Shown here: one piece after another, positions 32,859 to 43,200 of the stretch
Position numbering within the stretch: the stretch's first letter is position 1
How the letters are laid out: every line of letters begins with the position of its first letter
NCBI GenBank assembly: GCA_029237695.1
Contig: CM055265.1
Coordinates: forward strand, 214,474,506 to 214,538,505
Source of the DNA: Conchocele bisecta
Taxonomy: Eukaryota > Mollusca > Bivalvia > Lucinida > Thyasiridae
Length of the DNA: 64,000 bases
Direction: 5' to 3'
Translations under genes and position numbers: made by a program
The notes under the pieces: generated by a model
What the model saw: only the letters and a program-made list of their open reading frames with translations
What the model was told of the DNA's origin: nothing
Database searches by the model: none

Positions 32859-34725
32859 CTATACATTCCAGCATAGGTAATCTTTATGTCCCATGAACTT
32901 GCAGTTGAAGCATTGTATTTGGGATTTTTTAATGGCGGGCAGTCAATAGTCTCATGATTGGTCATAAAAGCCGATGGTACCACATTTTCCATACACCTAT
33001 CCCCAGTGTGTTCTTGTCTTGGTCGAGGGCGGGCCGTAGTGTTGATGATTTTTCCTGTGGTCTGTTCACCTGTCCTCTGGTATTTCTCCCATAGCGGTCT
33101 GGCCTGGAGAACTGTGTGGGGTTTCTTGTGAGCGAGATTTCCTTAGGCTGGTATGCAGGTTTCAGTTGATTTTTGTTTGTGTCATAAACACATCTCTCGA
33201 AATCCGCTACTATTTGGATATGATTGTTGATAGTCCCAAGTAGTCGTTTTATTCCCGAGCTCGACAGATGAATGTTGTCTCGTGGACGATAGAAATAGTT
33301 TCTTAATTGTCCTGCATTGTCATAAAATGCTGAGTGAGCGTCAATTAGCTTTGTATCATGTGTATCACATTGTCGTCGAATTATATCGTTGAAGTCCTGT
33401 ACACAGATATCACCACGTGGACACGAGTTGCATATAAATATGTTACATGCAAGATTCTCTTTTTTCACGAACATAAGCAATTGTTCATATCGTTCCTCAA
33501 ATAGTTCATTGTCTGTGTCTTGTGAGGCATCATTTCCTCCAACGTATATGATTACATTTTCAAATTGTTTAAGGTCAAATATTTTGATTTTCATGTGTAT
33601 GTCAAGAACTGTTGCACCATGGTAATGTTTGGCATTCTACATTATCATTTAGCCCCTTACGATTTATTCCAGAGAGGATTGAATCACCAATAATTAAAGT
33701 TTTTGTGGGTTTCTGGCTCTGATTTTGTTTTGCATTGGTGTTAATAGGTTTTGTTTTTTGTGTGGCTTTTCTCACTGGCTTCGGCTCCTTTGACTTAGGC
33801 TTGCGGGCACTCTCATTTTTCGTAGCAGGTCTAGTGTCTCAGTGGATTGTACATTTGTAGAAGTATTCCTACTTTCAATTGCTTTTTCCGGTGTGGAGAC
33901 TACTATCACTGACAGATCATCGGGCGTCAATGTGCTGGCATTGGTTGGGGCATTTTCAGCTGGGGCATTTTCAGTTGTGGCCTGTTTCTCACTCAGTTTG
34001 ATAACTTCTGTGGTGAGATTTGTCAGTTGAGTCTGCAGGGATCTAATTTGTGTAGATATTTGAGTTATCATTTCAGTCACAAGGGAGATTTGGTGGCTCA
34101 CAGGAAGTTCCTGCAACCCATCAGGTGGTCCTGGCGGCACAGGAGATACCACGGTGGAGAACAGTCTCTGCATCGTGTGCGTCCCAGTTGGTGTGCTGGT
34201 CTGTGGCGACAGTGGCTCCATTTCCTCACTTGTCTGGTCAGCCATCAATGTTCTGTACAAATTAATTGAGATCCTGCTGAAATGGTTATTCCTCCATATA
34301 TGTTGCCCTGGACCCGAGACTTTTTTCAGCTGTCTGCTGGTCTTGTCAATTTCCAAGTAGACGTTCTTCTTTTGAACATGTGTGGTCAACTTAATTTTGT
34401 CTTTACTGGTGTCACCTTGTCCCACAAATACAAACATTAACTGTTTTATAAAGCTCTCAAAGACCGCTGATACAAAAAACATGACCGTTGTTTGTTTGTC
34501 TGTGTACTCCATATTAATGAATACATCTTGCAGCTTGTCACAAATGGTTTGCTCAACGTTGACAGAGGAGACTGTAGAGAATCCGGAGAACGATTCATTA
34601 TCTGACAGCTCTTGTGCATCTTGCTGCAATATCAATGTAGACTGCTTGGAGGAGCATGTGCTTTCAGATAGTTCCTGTTGTAAGATGAGTGTAGATTGTC
34701 TGGAAGAAGACCTATCTGATTCCAT
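32859..34725 (-). pseudogene. LINE ORF1: coiled coil, SGNH esterase domain, CCHC zinc knuckle
   Basis: ATG at 34,723-34,725 (MESDRSSSRQSTLILQQ...) opens 317 codons that include a Ser-rich start, a globular region and a coiled coil (SLVTEMITQISTQIRSLQ, ~34,060). A frameshift near 33,790-33,820 precedes a basic linker and the SGNH block I motif LIIGDSILSG (~33,690). Another lies near 33,615. The open stretch to 32,962 has block III (IIYVGGNDAS) and the block V pair in RDNIHLSSSG. After another frame change a gag-like knuckle CX2CX4HX4C (CFNCKFMGHKDYLC) is at 32,871-32,912, with a stop at 32,859. Such ORF1s with esterase domains are known in CR1/L2-like LINEs. Three frameshifts make it a pseudogene. 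Confidence 0.75.
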
Positions 34726-35160
34726 TGTAATTTGTGATTAGGTTCCTTTTCTCCAGAACTGGTGTGCTATATGGCCCCTGATGTGTTCATGTCTGAGGGT
34801 CAGCAGGGTGCACAAGCTGGTACTGCCTTGGGTATCCTGGTAGATCGTGTAATATTAGATCATATTATGTTCTCAGTAGATGGTTCCCTGGCCACTCCAA
34901 TAAAACACAGTGGGTTATATCCAAGTTTTGGAATCACATATCAACTCAGCAGGGGGGGCCCACTGTATATCACAATGGAAATTGAATTTTCTTTAAAAAA
35001 CACTTTTTTAAACACTTTTACAAAAATTCCATTCATATATTTAGAAACTATTAATCACAATCTCCATGCTGATACAATTTTCACTAAGTAATTCCAATGC
35101 TAATCCATATAAATTCAAATTAAACACAGAGCAATTATTTCATGACTGGTCAGTCTGAGA
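34726..35160 (-). other. LINE 5' region
   Basis: Non-coding on the minus strand apart from short open stretches; it precedes ORF1 and ends at the resumption of the poly-G array. Internal promoter activity is expected for LINEs but no motif was identified. Confidence 0.5.
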
Positions 35161-36497
35161 ACTTAGGCGTGGTATTGAGGGAGGGGAGTGGGGGAGGGGA
35201 GATTTTCCTAGGAAATATTCCCCCCCCCCCATCTACCATTATGCATAGTGGATGTGGACGTCTCTTTGTAGACAAGAATAGCGCTTGATTGGGGGAGTAT
35301 TTCTGATGAAACAAAATAATGTATGTTGGTGTATAACAGACAGCATGTGGGTTTTCTTAGGAAATATTCCCCCCCACCCAACCATCTACCATATGCATGG
35401 CAGATGTGAATGTCTCTTTGTGGACAAGAATAGCCCACGATTTGGGGAGTATTTCTGATGAAATGAAATTTATGTTTGTGTAGAACAGATAGCATTTGGC
35501 ATGTATTTAGGGAGGGGGGGGGGGTAGATTTTCCTAGGAAATATTCCCCCCGCCACCATCTACCATATGCATAGTGGATGTGGACGTCTATTTGTAGACA
35601 AGAATAGCGCATGATTGGGGGAGTATTTCTGATGAAACAAAATAATGTATGTTGGTGTAGAACAGACAGCATGTGGCATGAATTGTTTGGAGGGGGGGAC
35701 ATTTTCCTAGGAAAATCCCCCCCCCCCTCCCGCCAAATGCTATCTGTTCTACACCAACATACATTATTTCATCAGAAATACTCCCCCCAATCGTGGGTTA
35801 TTCTTGTCTATAAAGAGACATTCACATCCGCTATGCATATGGTAGATTGTTGGGGGGGGGGATATTTCCCAGGAAAATCTCCCCCCCCCCTCCCACAATA
35901 CGTGCCAAATGCTATCTGTTCTACACCAACATACATTATTTCATCATGAGGGAGGGGGGGGGGGTTATTATTGTCTACAAAGAGACATTCACATCCGCTA
36001 TGCATATGGTAAATGGTTGGGGGGGTGGAATTTCCTAGGAAAATCTCCCCCCCCCCACCAATATGCGTCACATGCTAACTGTTCTACACAAACATTTTCA
36101 CTTGATCAGAAATCTTCCCCCAATCTTGTGATATTCTTGTCTATCAAGGGACTTACACTATGCATATGGTAGATTTGGGTCGGGTGTGAGGGACTGAGGT
36201 GACTTTTTATGTTCCCCTTTCTTATACAATGTACTACCAAATGACATACATTGTGCCTATGTGCACATGTTTGGTGGGAAATAATTCTGGCTTGTAGCAT
36301 TCAAACACAAACGTTTGGGTTGGGGTGGGGTGGGGGGAGAATTTCCAGGATGGGGGGGAGAATTTCCTAGCGTCGTGTCTGGAAATATTCCCCACCCCCC
36401 CCCCCCCCTCCCGTAGTGGGGGGGGGGGGAATTTCCTAGGAAATTCTTCCCCAGGGGGGAATATTTCAAGGGGGGAGAATTTCCTGTGACACCGGTA
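35161..36497. repeat. Poly-G/poly-C monomer array, right block and right terminus
   Basis: About two monomers in minus orientation (35,220-35,695), a flip at ~35,710 to plus orientation, the single-copy tail (36,180-36,330) and the right inverted end. The order closely repeats 27,300-28,570, so it is a third copy of the flipped-block plus tail module. Confidence 0.7.
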
Positions 36498-36880
36498 TTA
36501 CTAGTAACATGCATGTGCATACTTCCATTCCATTCAATATTTCTAAATTACCGAGTAAATATATAATATACATATAATTACGTGTTTGTATATGTATATT
36601 TTTGATAAAGAAAATAAACGAGTACAAAAAATTAAGTATCAATTAATAATAAAGAGAAAACAAGTAGAGGAAGTAAAAAAGAAACACCAAAAAACTACTT
36701 TTCTCGAAATATAGATCACGTCCGTCAAAAAATGTATATCTCATGATACGTTAGTCGGATGTTTGCCAAACTTCATCAGTTGCTTTCTTACATTGATACC
36801 TAACCACCCAGGGGATATTCAAGTGACCTTGACCTACCTGACGAAATATAGCCTTGGGTCATGCAGGGTTTCCACTGGAG
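36498..36880. repeat. AT-rich DNA then family I repeat fragment
   Basis: 36,498-36,690 is AT-rich. 36,700-36,860 has cacgtccgtcaaaaaatgta, catgatacgttagtcggatg and gtgaccttgacctac, matching family I. The repeat resumes at ~38,850, suggesting that 36,880-38,830 was inserted or assembled between two parts. Confidence 0.45.
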
Positions 36881-37892
36881 AAAATAACAAATTTGCCACT
36901 TTTTTTTTTTAAAGCGCGCAAGAAAATTATTCAAATTTGAATACAGTATATATTTGTGCGCGCGCTTTGACAAAAAAAAAGTACATACATGTACAGTGTA
37001 TCTACTAAGAACAATAAAACATGATATCATTATGTTTATTTTGTTGGTTTTTTTCACACATCATTCATTATAAGATTTGACACATTGTGATAAATGAGAA
37101 ATACAATTAAATACATGTCATTTGACATAATACAGCATTATTTTCAACTTTCATTCAATATGTTTCACTACAACTTCACTTCCATACATTTGTGGTAGAA
37201 TTCAATTTTTGTCTGGTCCGAACTAATTCGGGAACGAAGTCGGGATTTAGCAGAGACAAATTCTCACTAAATAAGTACCTGTTTCTGCTATTGTTGGTGT
37301 TTAATAGCAGAAGCATTAATGTCTGTATTCTGTAAATACATCGATATTTATCGATGACATTGACCTTTTATGAGGTTTAAACACTGTTTTCTATTGTGAC
37401 ATCACCGCTGCACGTGACCCGTGTCAATCGCAATAGAATGGAGAAAATAAAAAAAGTGCCCCACTTTTTTTTTCAAGAATGAAATCATGAAACGATGTTT
37501 GTATTGTTTATTTGAACACGTTACCAATTCTTACATGAATATCAATAAAAAAAATGGCGAAAGTTTCAGATTAAAATTTAAACTTTCATACAGTCTAGGA
37601 CGCTGTCACTAAAATCGCCACAAACATGCAGATTTTACCATGATTACCACACCACTGTACACGGTGACGCTACGGTAATTTAACGGATCAAATCACAGCA
37701 TGACATCACCGCTGTACGTGACCCGTGTCAATCGCAGTATAATACACACAATGTTTAGATAAGAAAGCTTGTTGTGTCTCATGTGTTGGGGATTATTGAT
37801 TTTTCACTGGAAAACGTAGTTATAAAAAATCCAGGTATGGCTGCCGGGTCGGAAAATTGTAACTAGAGATAGTAACCAAATCAGATTTTTTT

Positions 37893-38698
37893 TCGCCACT
37901 GCCTCGAGACAATGGACTCTCACGAAGCAGTCAACCGATTTATATAATTTCAGCCAATTGCAGAAGTTAGACAAACGTTAGCCCTCTGCAACGATATATT
38001 CCCCGATGCGCTATGTCAACACGTTTTCGAGCTAGAGATTATTTTTTATTTTGTTAAAAAAAAAAAAATCCGCTTTTATCCTAAGTTGTAATACTGCGGT
38101 AAAATTTTTCGGGCCTATACTGCTATATGACAACGCAAACATCTGCTTCAAACTACACTTTTACGTCGTCCGGTCCCGTTAAGAAACAGTTTGCATCGAA
38201 ACAACATTGTTTCCAATCGAACATTTGATCAAACCTACATTTATACCAGCCCAATGTGTCACGACAGACAATTCATCGCACCAACATTTCTATCATTTCT
38301 CGGGGAAGCCATATTGTCTAATTGTTGATGGGTTTTCCCGATGACGTCATCGCTAAGCTTATGATTGGTTGAGATTCGTGGAGTGTCACGCGTAAGTGTC
38401 ATGTTACACTGACTGGTTACCAGCCAGTCACCTGTTTACCTTGAAAGTGAAGCTATGAAATGGTACCAGCTGACGCGTCACCGGGAAAGTCAAAGAAACA
38501 AATGTGCCCGATGTCTTGTTACTAGAGACAAATGCGGAACTTTGTTGGAACAAAATAATCCATAGCTCGAAAACGCGATGACATAGCGCATCGCAGAATA
38601 CATCATTGCGAAGGGCTAACATTTGCCTAGCTTCTGCAATTGGTGGAAATGATATTTATCGGTTGACTGTTTCGTGAGTGTCCGTTGTCTCGAGGCCG
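37893..38698. mobile_element. Fold-back element with ~165-bp inverted arms
   Basis: 37,893-38,060 (cctcgagacaatggactctc ... gtttt-cgagctagagatta) is the imperfect reverse complement of 38,529-38,698 (catagctcgaaaacgcgatg ... ccgttgtctcgaggccg), with about 15-20% divergence by eye and several indels. The ~470-bp centre has no supported gene; the minus open stretch 38,428-38,622 lacks recognisable motifs. Confidence 0.6.
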
Positions 38699-38794
38699 TC
38701 CGAGTACGGCCCATAAAAAACATAGGAACCTTGGTAATGTGTTATAACAGGCACTAAACAAAAGTTTAACTTATTTTTTTCACTTATTGATACT

Positions 38795-39535
38795 TTTAGG
38801 TATATTTAATGTATTTATAGGCCTTGGTATGCTACTTCATCCTGTGATTCAGGTGACCTTTACATACTTTCCTTGAAATATAAGTCACGTCCATCAAAAC
38901 TAGAATGTACGTCCAAATTTTGCAGATCTCCTGATACGTCGGATGTTCGCTAACATTCATTAGTAGCTTCCTCACATTGATATCTAAATACCCTGGGTCA
39001 TTGGTATTGGGTGAGCGATCGCTTTGTTTCGAAATATAGGTCACATCCATCAAAATTAGGACGTATTTCGTATATCTCTTATATTGGATCTTCGCTAACC
39101 TTCACCAGCAGCTTGCTTACATTCATACCTAACCATTCCTGGGTCATTCAGGTGACCTTGACCTACTTTCCTTGAAATATATATCACATCCGTGAAATTG
39201 TGAACTTACGTCCAAATTTCCCGTATCTCTTCATAAGTTAGTTGCATGATCACCAAATCTTGTCAGTACCTTCCTTACATTGATAACTAACCACCTTTGG
39301 TCATTTTGTGACCTTGACCTTATTTTCTCGAAATATAGGTCATGTCCATCAATGGATGTACATCCAAATTTTGCATATCTTCTCAAACATTAGTCGGTTG
39401 TTTGCTGAAGCTCATTAGTAGCTTCCTCACATTGATAGATAACAACCCTGGGTCATTCGACTAACCTTGACCCATTGGTTGTGGGTGAGACACTCCTCGG
39501 CGATCGCCTGGTTTATTTTTTTCCCACCGACCTTA
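38795..39535. repeat. Half-hairpin fragment followed by family I tandem repeat
   Basis: 38,795-38,850 resembles one arm of the hairpin at 53,766-53,982 (tttaggtatatttaatgtat). 38,850-39,500 has about four ~150-185-bp family I monomers with gaaatataggtcacgtccat, cattgatacctaac and gtgaccttgacct. Confidence 0.5.
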
Positions 39536-39910
39536 AATGACCTTAGCTATGAACCCCAACAAACAAAACAATAATTTTACTTTTAATATTCTGTCTTACT
39601 TAATATTCATTTCAAAGAAAAAATACACTTTTGTGCACAATAATATTGAATTTAATGGAAAAACACATATCATAATTTGCATTATTTAAATGAACTTACT
39701 GTGATGTCACAGCTCATTTGCATAAAATATGCAGATATTAAAACCTCTTAAAAACATTGAATATTAGCATGTGGTTTTCACCAGTCGTGTTAGATTGCTA
39801 AACTAGACTGCATATGAAACACAACTGCATCTGCGAGGCTCTTTAATTTGTGTCTGGAGAGTGTCTTAGATTTTCTTCTATGGACAGTCTATGAACTGAA
39901 AATAATGATC

Positions 39911-40141
39911 TGGGGCCCGTTTCACTAAACTTTGTATGACTAAAATGTTTGTAAGTGCAACTTTAGGATCGTCTGTAAATTTCAATTGATGGATTTATAT
40001 TTATTGAGCATAGGCTATGGTCAATAAATGTTAATCCAATAATTAGTTACAAGAAAACATTGTTTATATGAAATTTACAGACTATCATAATTTTGCATTT
40101 ACAAACATTTTAGTCATACAAAGTTTAGTGAAACAGCCCCC
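39911..40141. mobile_element. MITE-like hairpin directly upstream of the RWD gene
   Basis: 39,911-39,983 (ggggcccgtttcactaaact...) is inverted at 40,071-40,141 (...agtttagtgaaacagcccc); an inner inverted pair (tggatttatatttattga / tcaataaatgttaatcca) extends the stem, so nearly the whole 231 bp folds back. Its end is 59 bp before the ATG at 40,201. It probably lies in the promoter or 5' UTR of that gene. Confidence 0.75.
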
Positions 40142-40200
40142 TGATGTTTGCAGCTCGACAAACCTGATTCAATCTGTCAGTATTAACGTTGTGGAGCACG

Positions 40201-43200
40201 ATGGCAGATGTGGACAGTTTGTTGACAGAGCTGGCAGATGCCAAGGTGAAGATACCGGCCATAGAGGGTTACAGGCTCGTAGCGTGTGTGCCTGCACAAG
40301 TTCGTGCTGGCTACAAGTACGTATACATGTGAATGAATGCATTATCCATATTGATATACTCGTAGTGCTACCATATTGGCCATATTTAGAGAAAAACATT
40401 GATCTATGTAACAGAATGTTTGTAATGGTATTTGGGAATAGCAACCTTTCCCTCATAAAATCTACTATTGCGATATTTGCTGGCATAGCTCTGCGAAACT
40501 CTCGTACTGTTCGTAGTAGATAAGCTACAGACAATATAGGAGTGTTGCAGAGTTACCGTCCGCAAATACCCTGGTGAATGACATCATACATTGTATTTTA
40601 CTGTATACAGGCGTCTGTAAAACACAGGCTATTTTGAGAGAAATATTTACACCTTCTATAAATTCATAATGCAAACTCCCATTCGACGTATTGCGTTTAC
40701 ATCCCAATATAATACATTAGACCCATGTGATGTCGTGCGATGTTGTTGATTGGTTCAAGTTCGCAATGTCTCTGTTTCAGGAATTGCGACAAAATGAAGT
40801 GAAACAAGATTACTGTTACTTTTAATGCCATATTAGGTTATTTACAGTTTTGAAACGATGTATAAGAAAATATAAGTAATAAAACCATGAGATGTTGCGT
40901 TTACTGGGCTGAACATCCCAGTAAACACAACAGCCCATGGTTTTATTGTCGAGCCCGCTTGCGGACAGCGAGACATAGTGATCACAATGACGTCCGGGTG
41001 TCCGTGCGTCAGTGCATGCGTCCGTGCGTCCGTGCATCCGTCCGTCCGAAATCTGCGTCACATTGACTTGAAACTTCATATGCTTATTAGTCATCATCCA
41101 TATATTCATGCTGTGTTCCACTCATGCGGCCCCTGTGCCCAAGGTCAAGGTCAAATGCCTCGGCGGGCTCGACATGCGGGCCGTGGCCATCTGGTTCCTT
41201 AATTGGAGCCTGTTTCTCTCTGTTAAAGGGCTGACAATTTTCAACATTCAGTCGGTGAGGTTTCTTCATTGACTCTTGAACAGATCATATTGTGCAGTAG
41301 TGCAGGGTAGTCATCATCAAGACCCAGTGTGGACACAGGTTGCAACCTTTTCTGTTCTCCACTTGTGCTTCTTCTATATGTTCAATGCAACATCGGTATA
41401 ACCAATGTATGCTGGAACACCATTATTTGTTTGTGAGTCATTGCTTGCCACTCTTCATTATACCCCCGTTATGCGAAGTATGTCGAGGGGTGTATAGTTT
41501 TCGTCATTCCGTGTGGCCGTTCATCCGTCCGTAAGATTTGCGGTAAAGTTTTTGGGTACCCATTATCTCTGTAACTGTATCTCTGTCCGATTGACTTGAA
41601 ACTTCACCTACCTCTTTATCATCATCCATATTTTCATTCTATAGCCCACTCTTGCGACCCCCGGGCCCAAGATTAAGGTCAAATTACTTTGAAATTTGCG
41701 TTAAAGTTTTTTTGTAAAATCTGCATTATAGTTTTTCAGTACCAAATATCTCCACAATCTTTAGTCTGATTGACTTGAAACTTCATGTAACTCTTTATCA
41801 TCATCCATATTTTCATTCTATAGCCCACCCATTCAGCCCCCATGCCCAAGGGCAAGGTCTAATTACTGTGCATTTTGCGTCAACATCTTTTGTAAAATTT
41901 GTGTTTAAGTTTTCCAGTATCAAATATCTTGAAATGACTTGAAATTTCATATACCTCTTTATCATTATTACTTTGAAATTTGCGTTAAATTTGTTTGTTA
42001 AATCTTCGATAAAGTTTTTCAGTACCCCTAATATCTTTAAAACCCTATCATTGTATAGGCCACCCATGCCAAAGTTCAAATCTAAATGACTTAGAAAATA
42101 TTTGTTGGTCGGACAAAGCGTCGACTGGGGGTATCCGTGAGCCCCTGCTCACTTGCTCTAGTTACTATGCCAATTGATCAGCTGCAAGTATATGTACTGT
42201 TTTCCAAGTGATGTAATTTCTTCACAATTGAGCTGGTATCTCATGTCTGTAATTGTGTGGCCAGTGTATTGCAGAAACACGGTGCATAACGTCATGTCTA
42301 ATATAAAGGGTCAGTGGAAGAAGGGGGCTACCTTCATCAGTGAGTTAGCCCCCTTATTCCACTAACCCCTTCAATTATGTGGCTAATGTATTGCAGGAAC
42401 ACGGAACACAAACATCTGAATGTGATACTGCAGTTCCCTCCCAACTATCCTCACGAACCAATCGTCACAGAGCTCACCAGTAAGACGCTGTCGGAGAAGT
42501 TGCTGGCTGGACTGGTCAAGATGTGTGACGAGGAGGCGAAGACCCGCCTCGGCCAACACCAGGTAACTGCTGCTATGATTGCCACAGGTAACTGCTACTA
42601 TTATTGTCTCCGGTAACTGCTGCTATGATTGTCTAAGGTAACTGCTGCTATGATTGTCTAAGGTAACTGCTGCTATGATTGTCTCGGGTAACTGCTGCTA
42701 TGATTGTCTTAGGTAACTGCTGCTATGATTGTCTCAGGTAACTGCTGCTATGATTGTCTAAGGTATGATTGTCTAAGGTAACTGCTGCTATGATTGTTAA
42801 GGTAATGGCTGCGCATGATTGCTTAATAACTGCTGCGATGATTTTCTCCGGTTAACTGCTGCTAGATTGTCTCAGGGAACTGCTGCAATGATTGTCTTTC
42901 GGATAACTGCTGCTATTGATTGTTCCCATTAACCTGCATGATTGGTCTCCAGTTAACTGCTTGCTATGAATTGCCACAGGTAACTGCTGCTTGAATTGTC
43001 TAAAGGTCTAGGCTGCTATGATTGTTAAGGTAATGGATGCTAATTGTCTAAGGTAACCGGCTGCTATTGATTGTTTCTAAAGGTAACTGCTGCTTTGATA
43101 AGGCTCAGGTAACCTGCTGCTATGATAAGTCTCCATAACTGCTGCAATTGATCCAGTAACTGCAGCTATGATTGTCTAAGGAACGGCTGCTAATGATTGG

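Larger units (their letters stand above)
28869..35160 (-). mobile_element. CR1/L2-like LINE, nearly full length, decayed by frameshifts
   Basis: The order on the minus strand is a 5' region (35160-34726), ORF1 with coiled coil, SGNH esterase and CCHC knuckle, ORF2 with endonuclease and reverse transcriptase, a ~700-bp 3' UTR and an AAT tail. The flanks are the two halves of one poly-G/C array monomer: gcatttggcat on the left and gtattgagggagggg on the right, matching the uninterrupted unit near 27,300. This pinpoints the insertion. The exact target-site duplication was not resolved. Confidence 0.8.
24798..36497. mobile_element. Large inverted-ended poly-G/C array element containing a nested LINE
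   Basis: 24798-24822 (taccggtgtaacaggaaatc + C-run) is inverted at 36471-36497 (G-run + aatttcctgtgacaccggta). Between them are arrays of ~210-bp monomers in both orientations, interrupted by a LINE at 28,869-35,160. The left and right array parts belong to one family, so the LINE inserted into a pre-existing element of about 5.4 kb. The inferred element has no protein of its own. Autonomous partner and mechanism are unknown. Confidence 0.6.
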
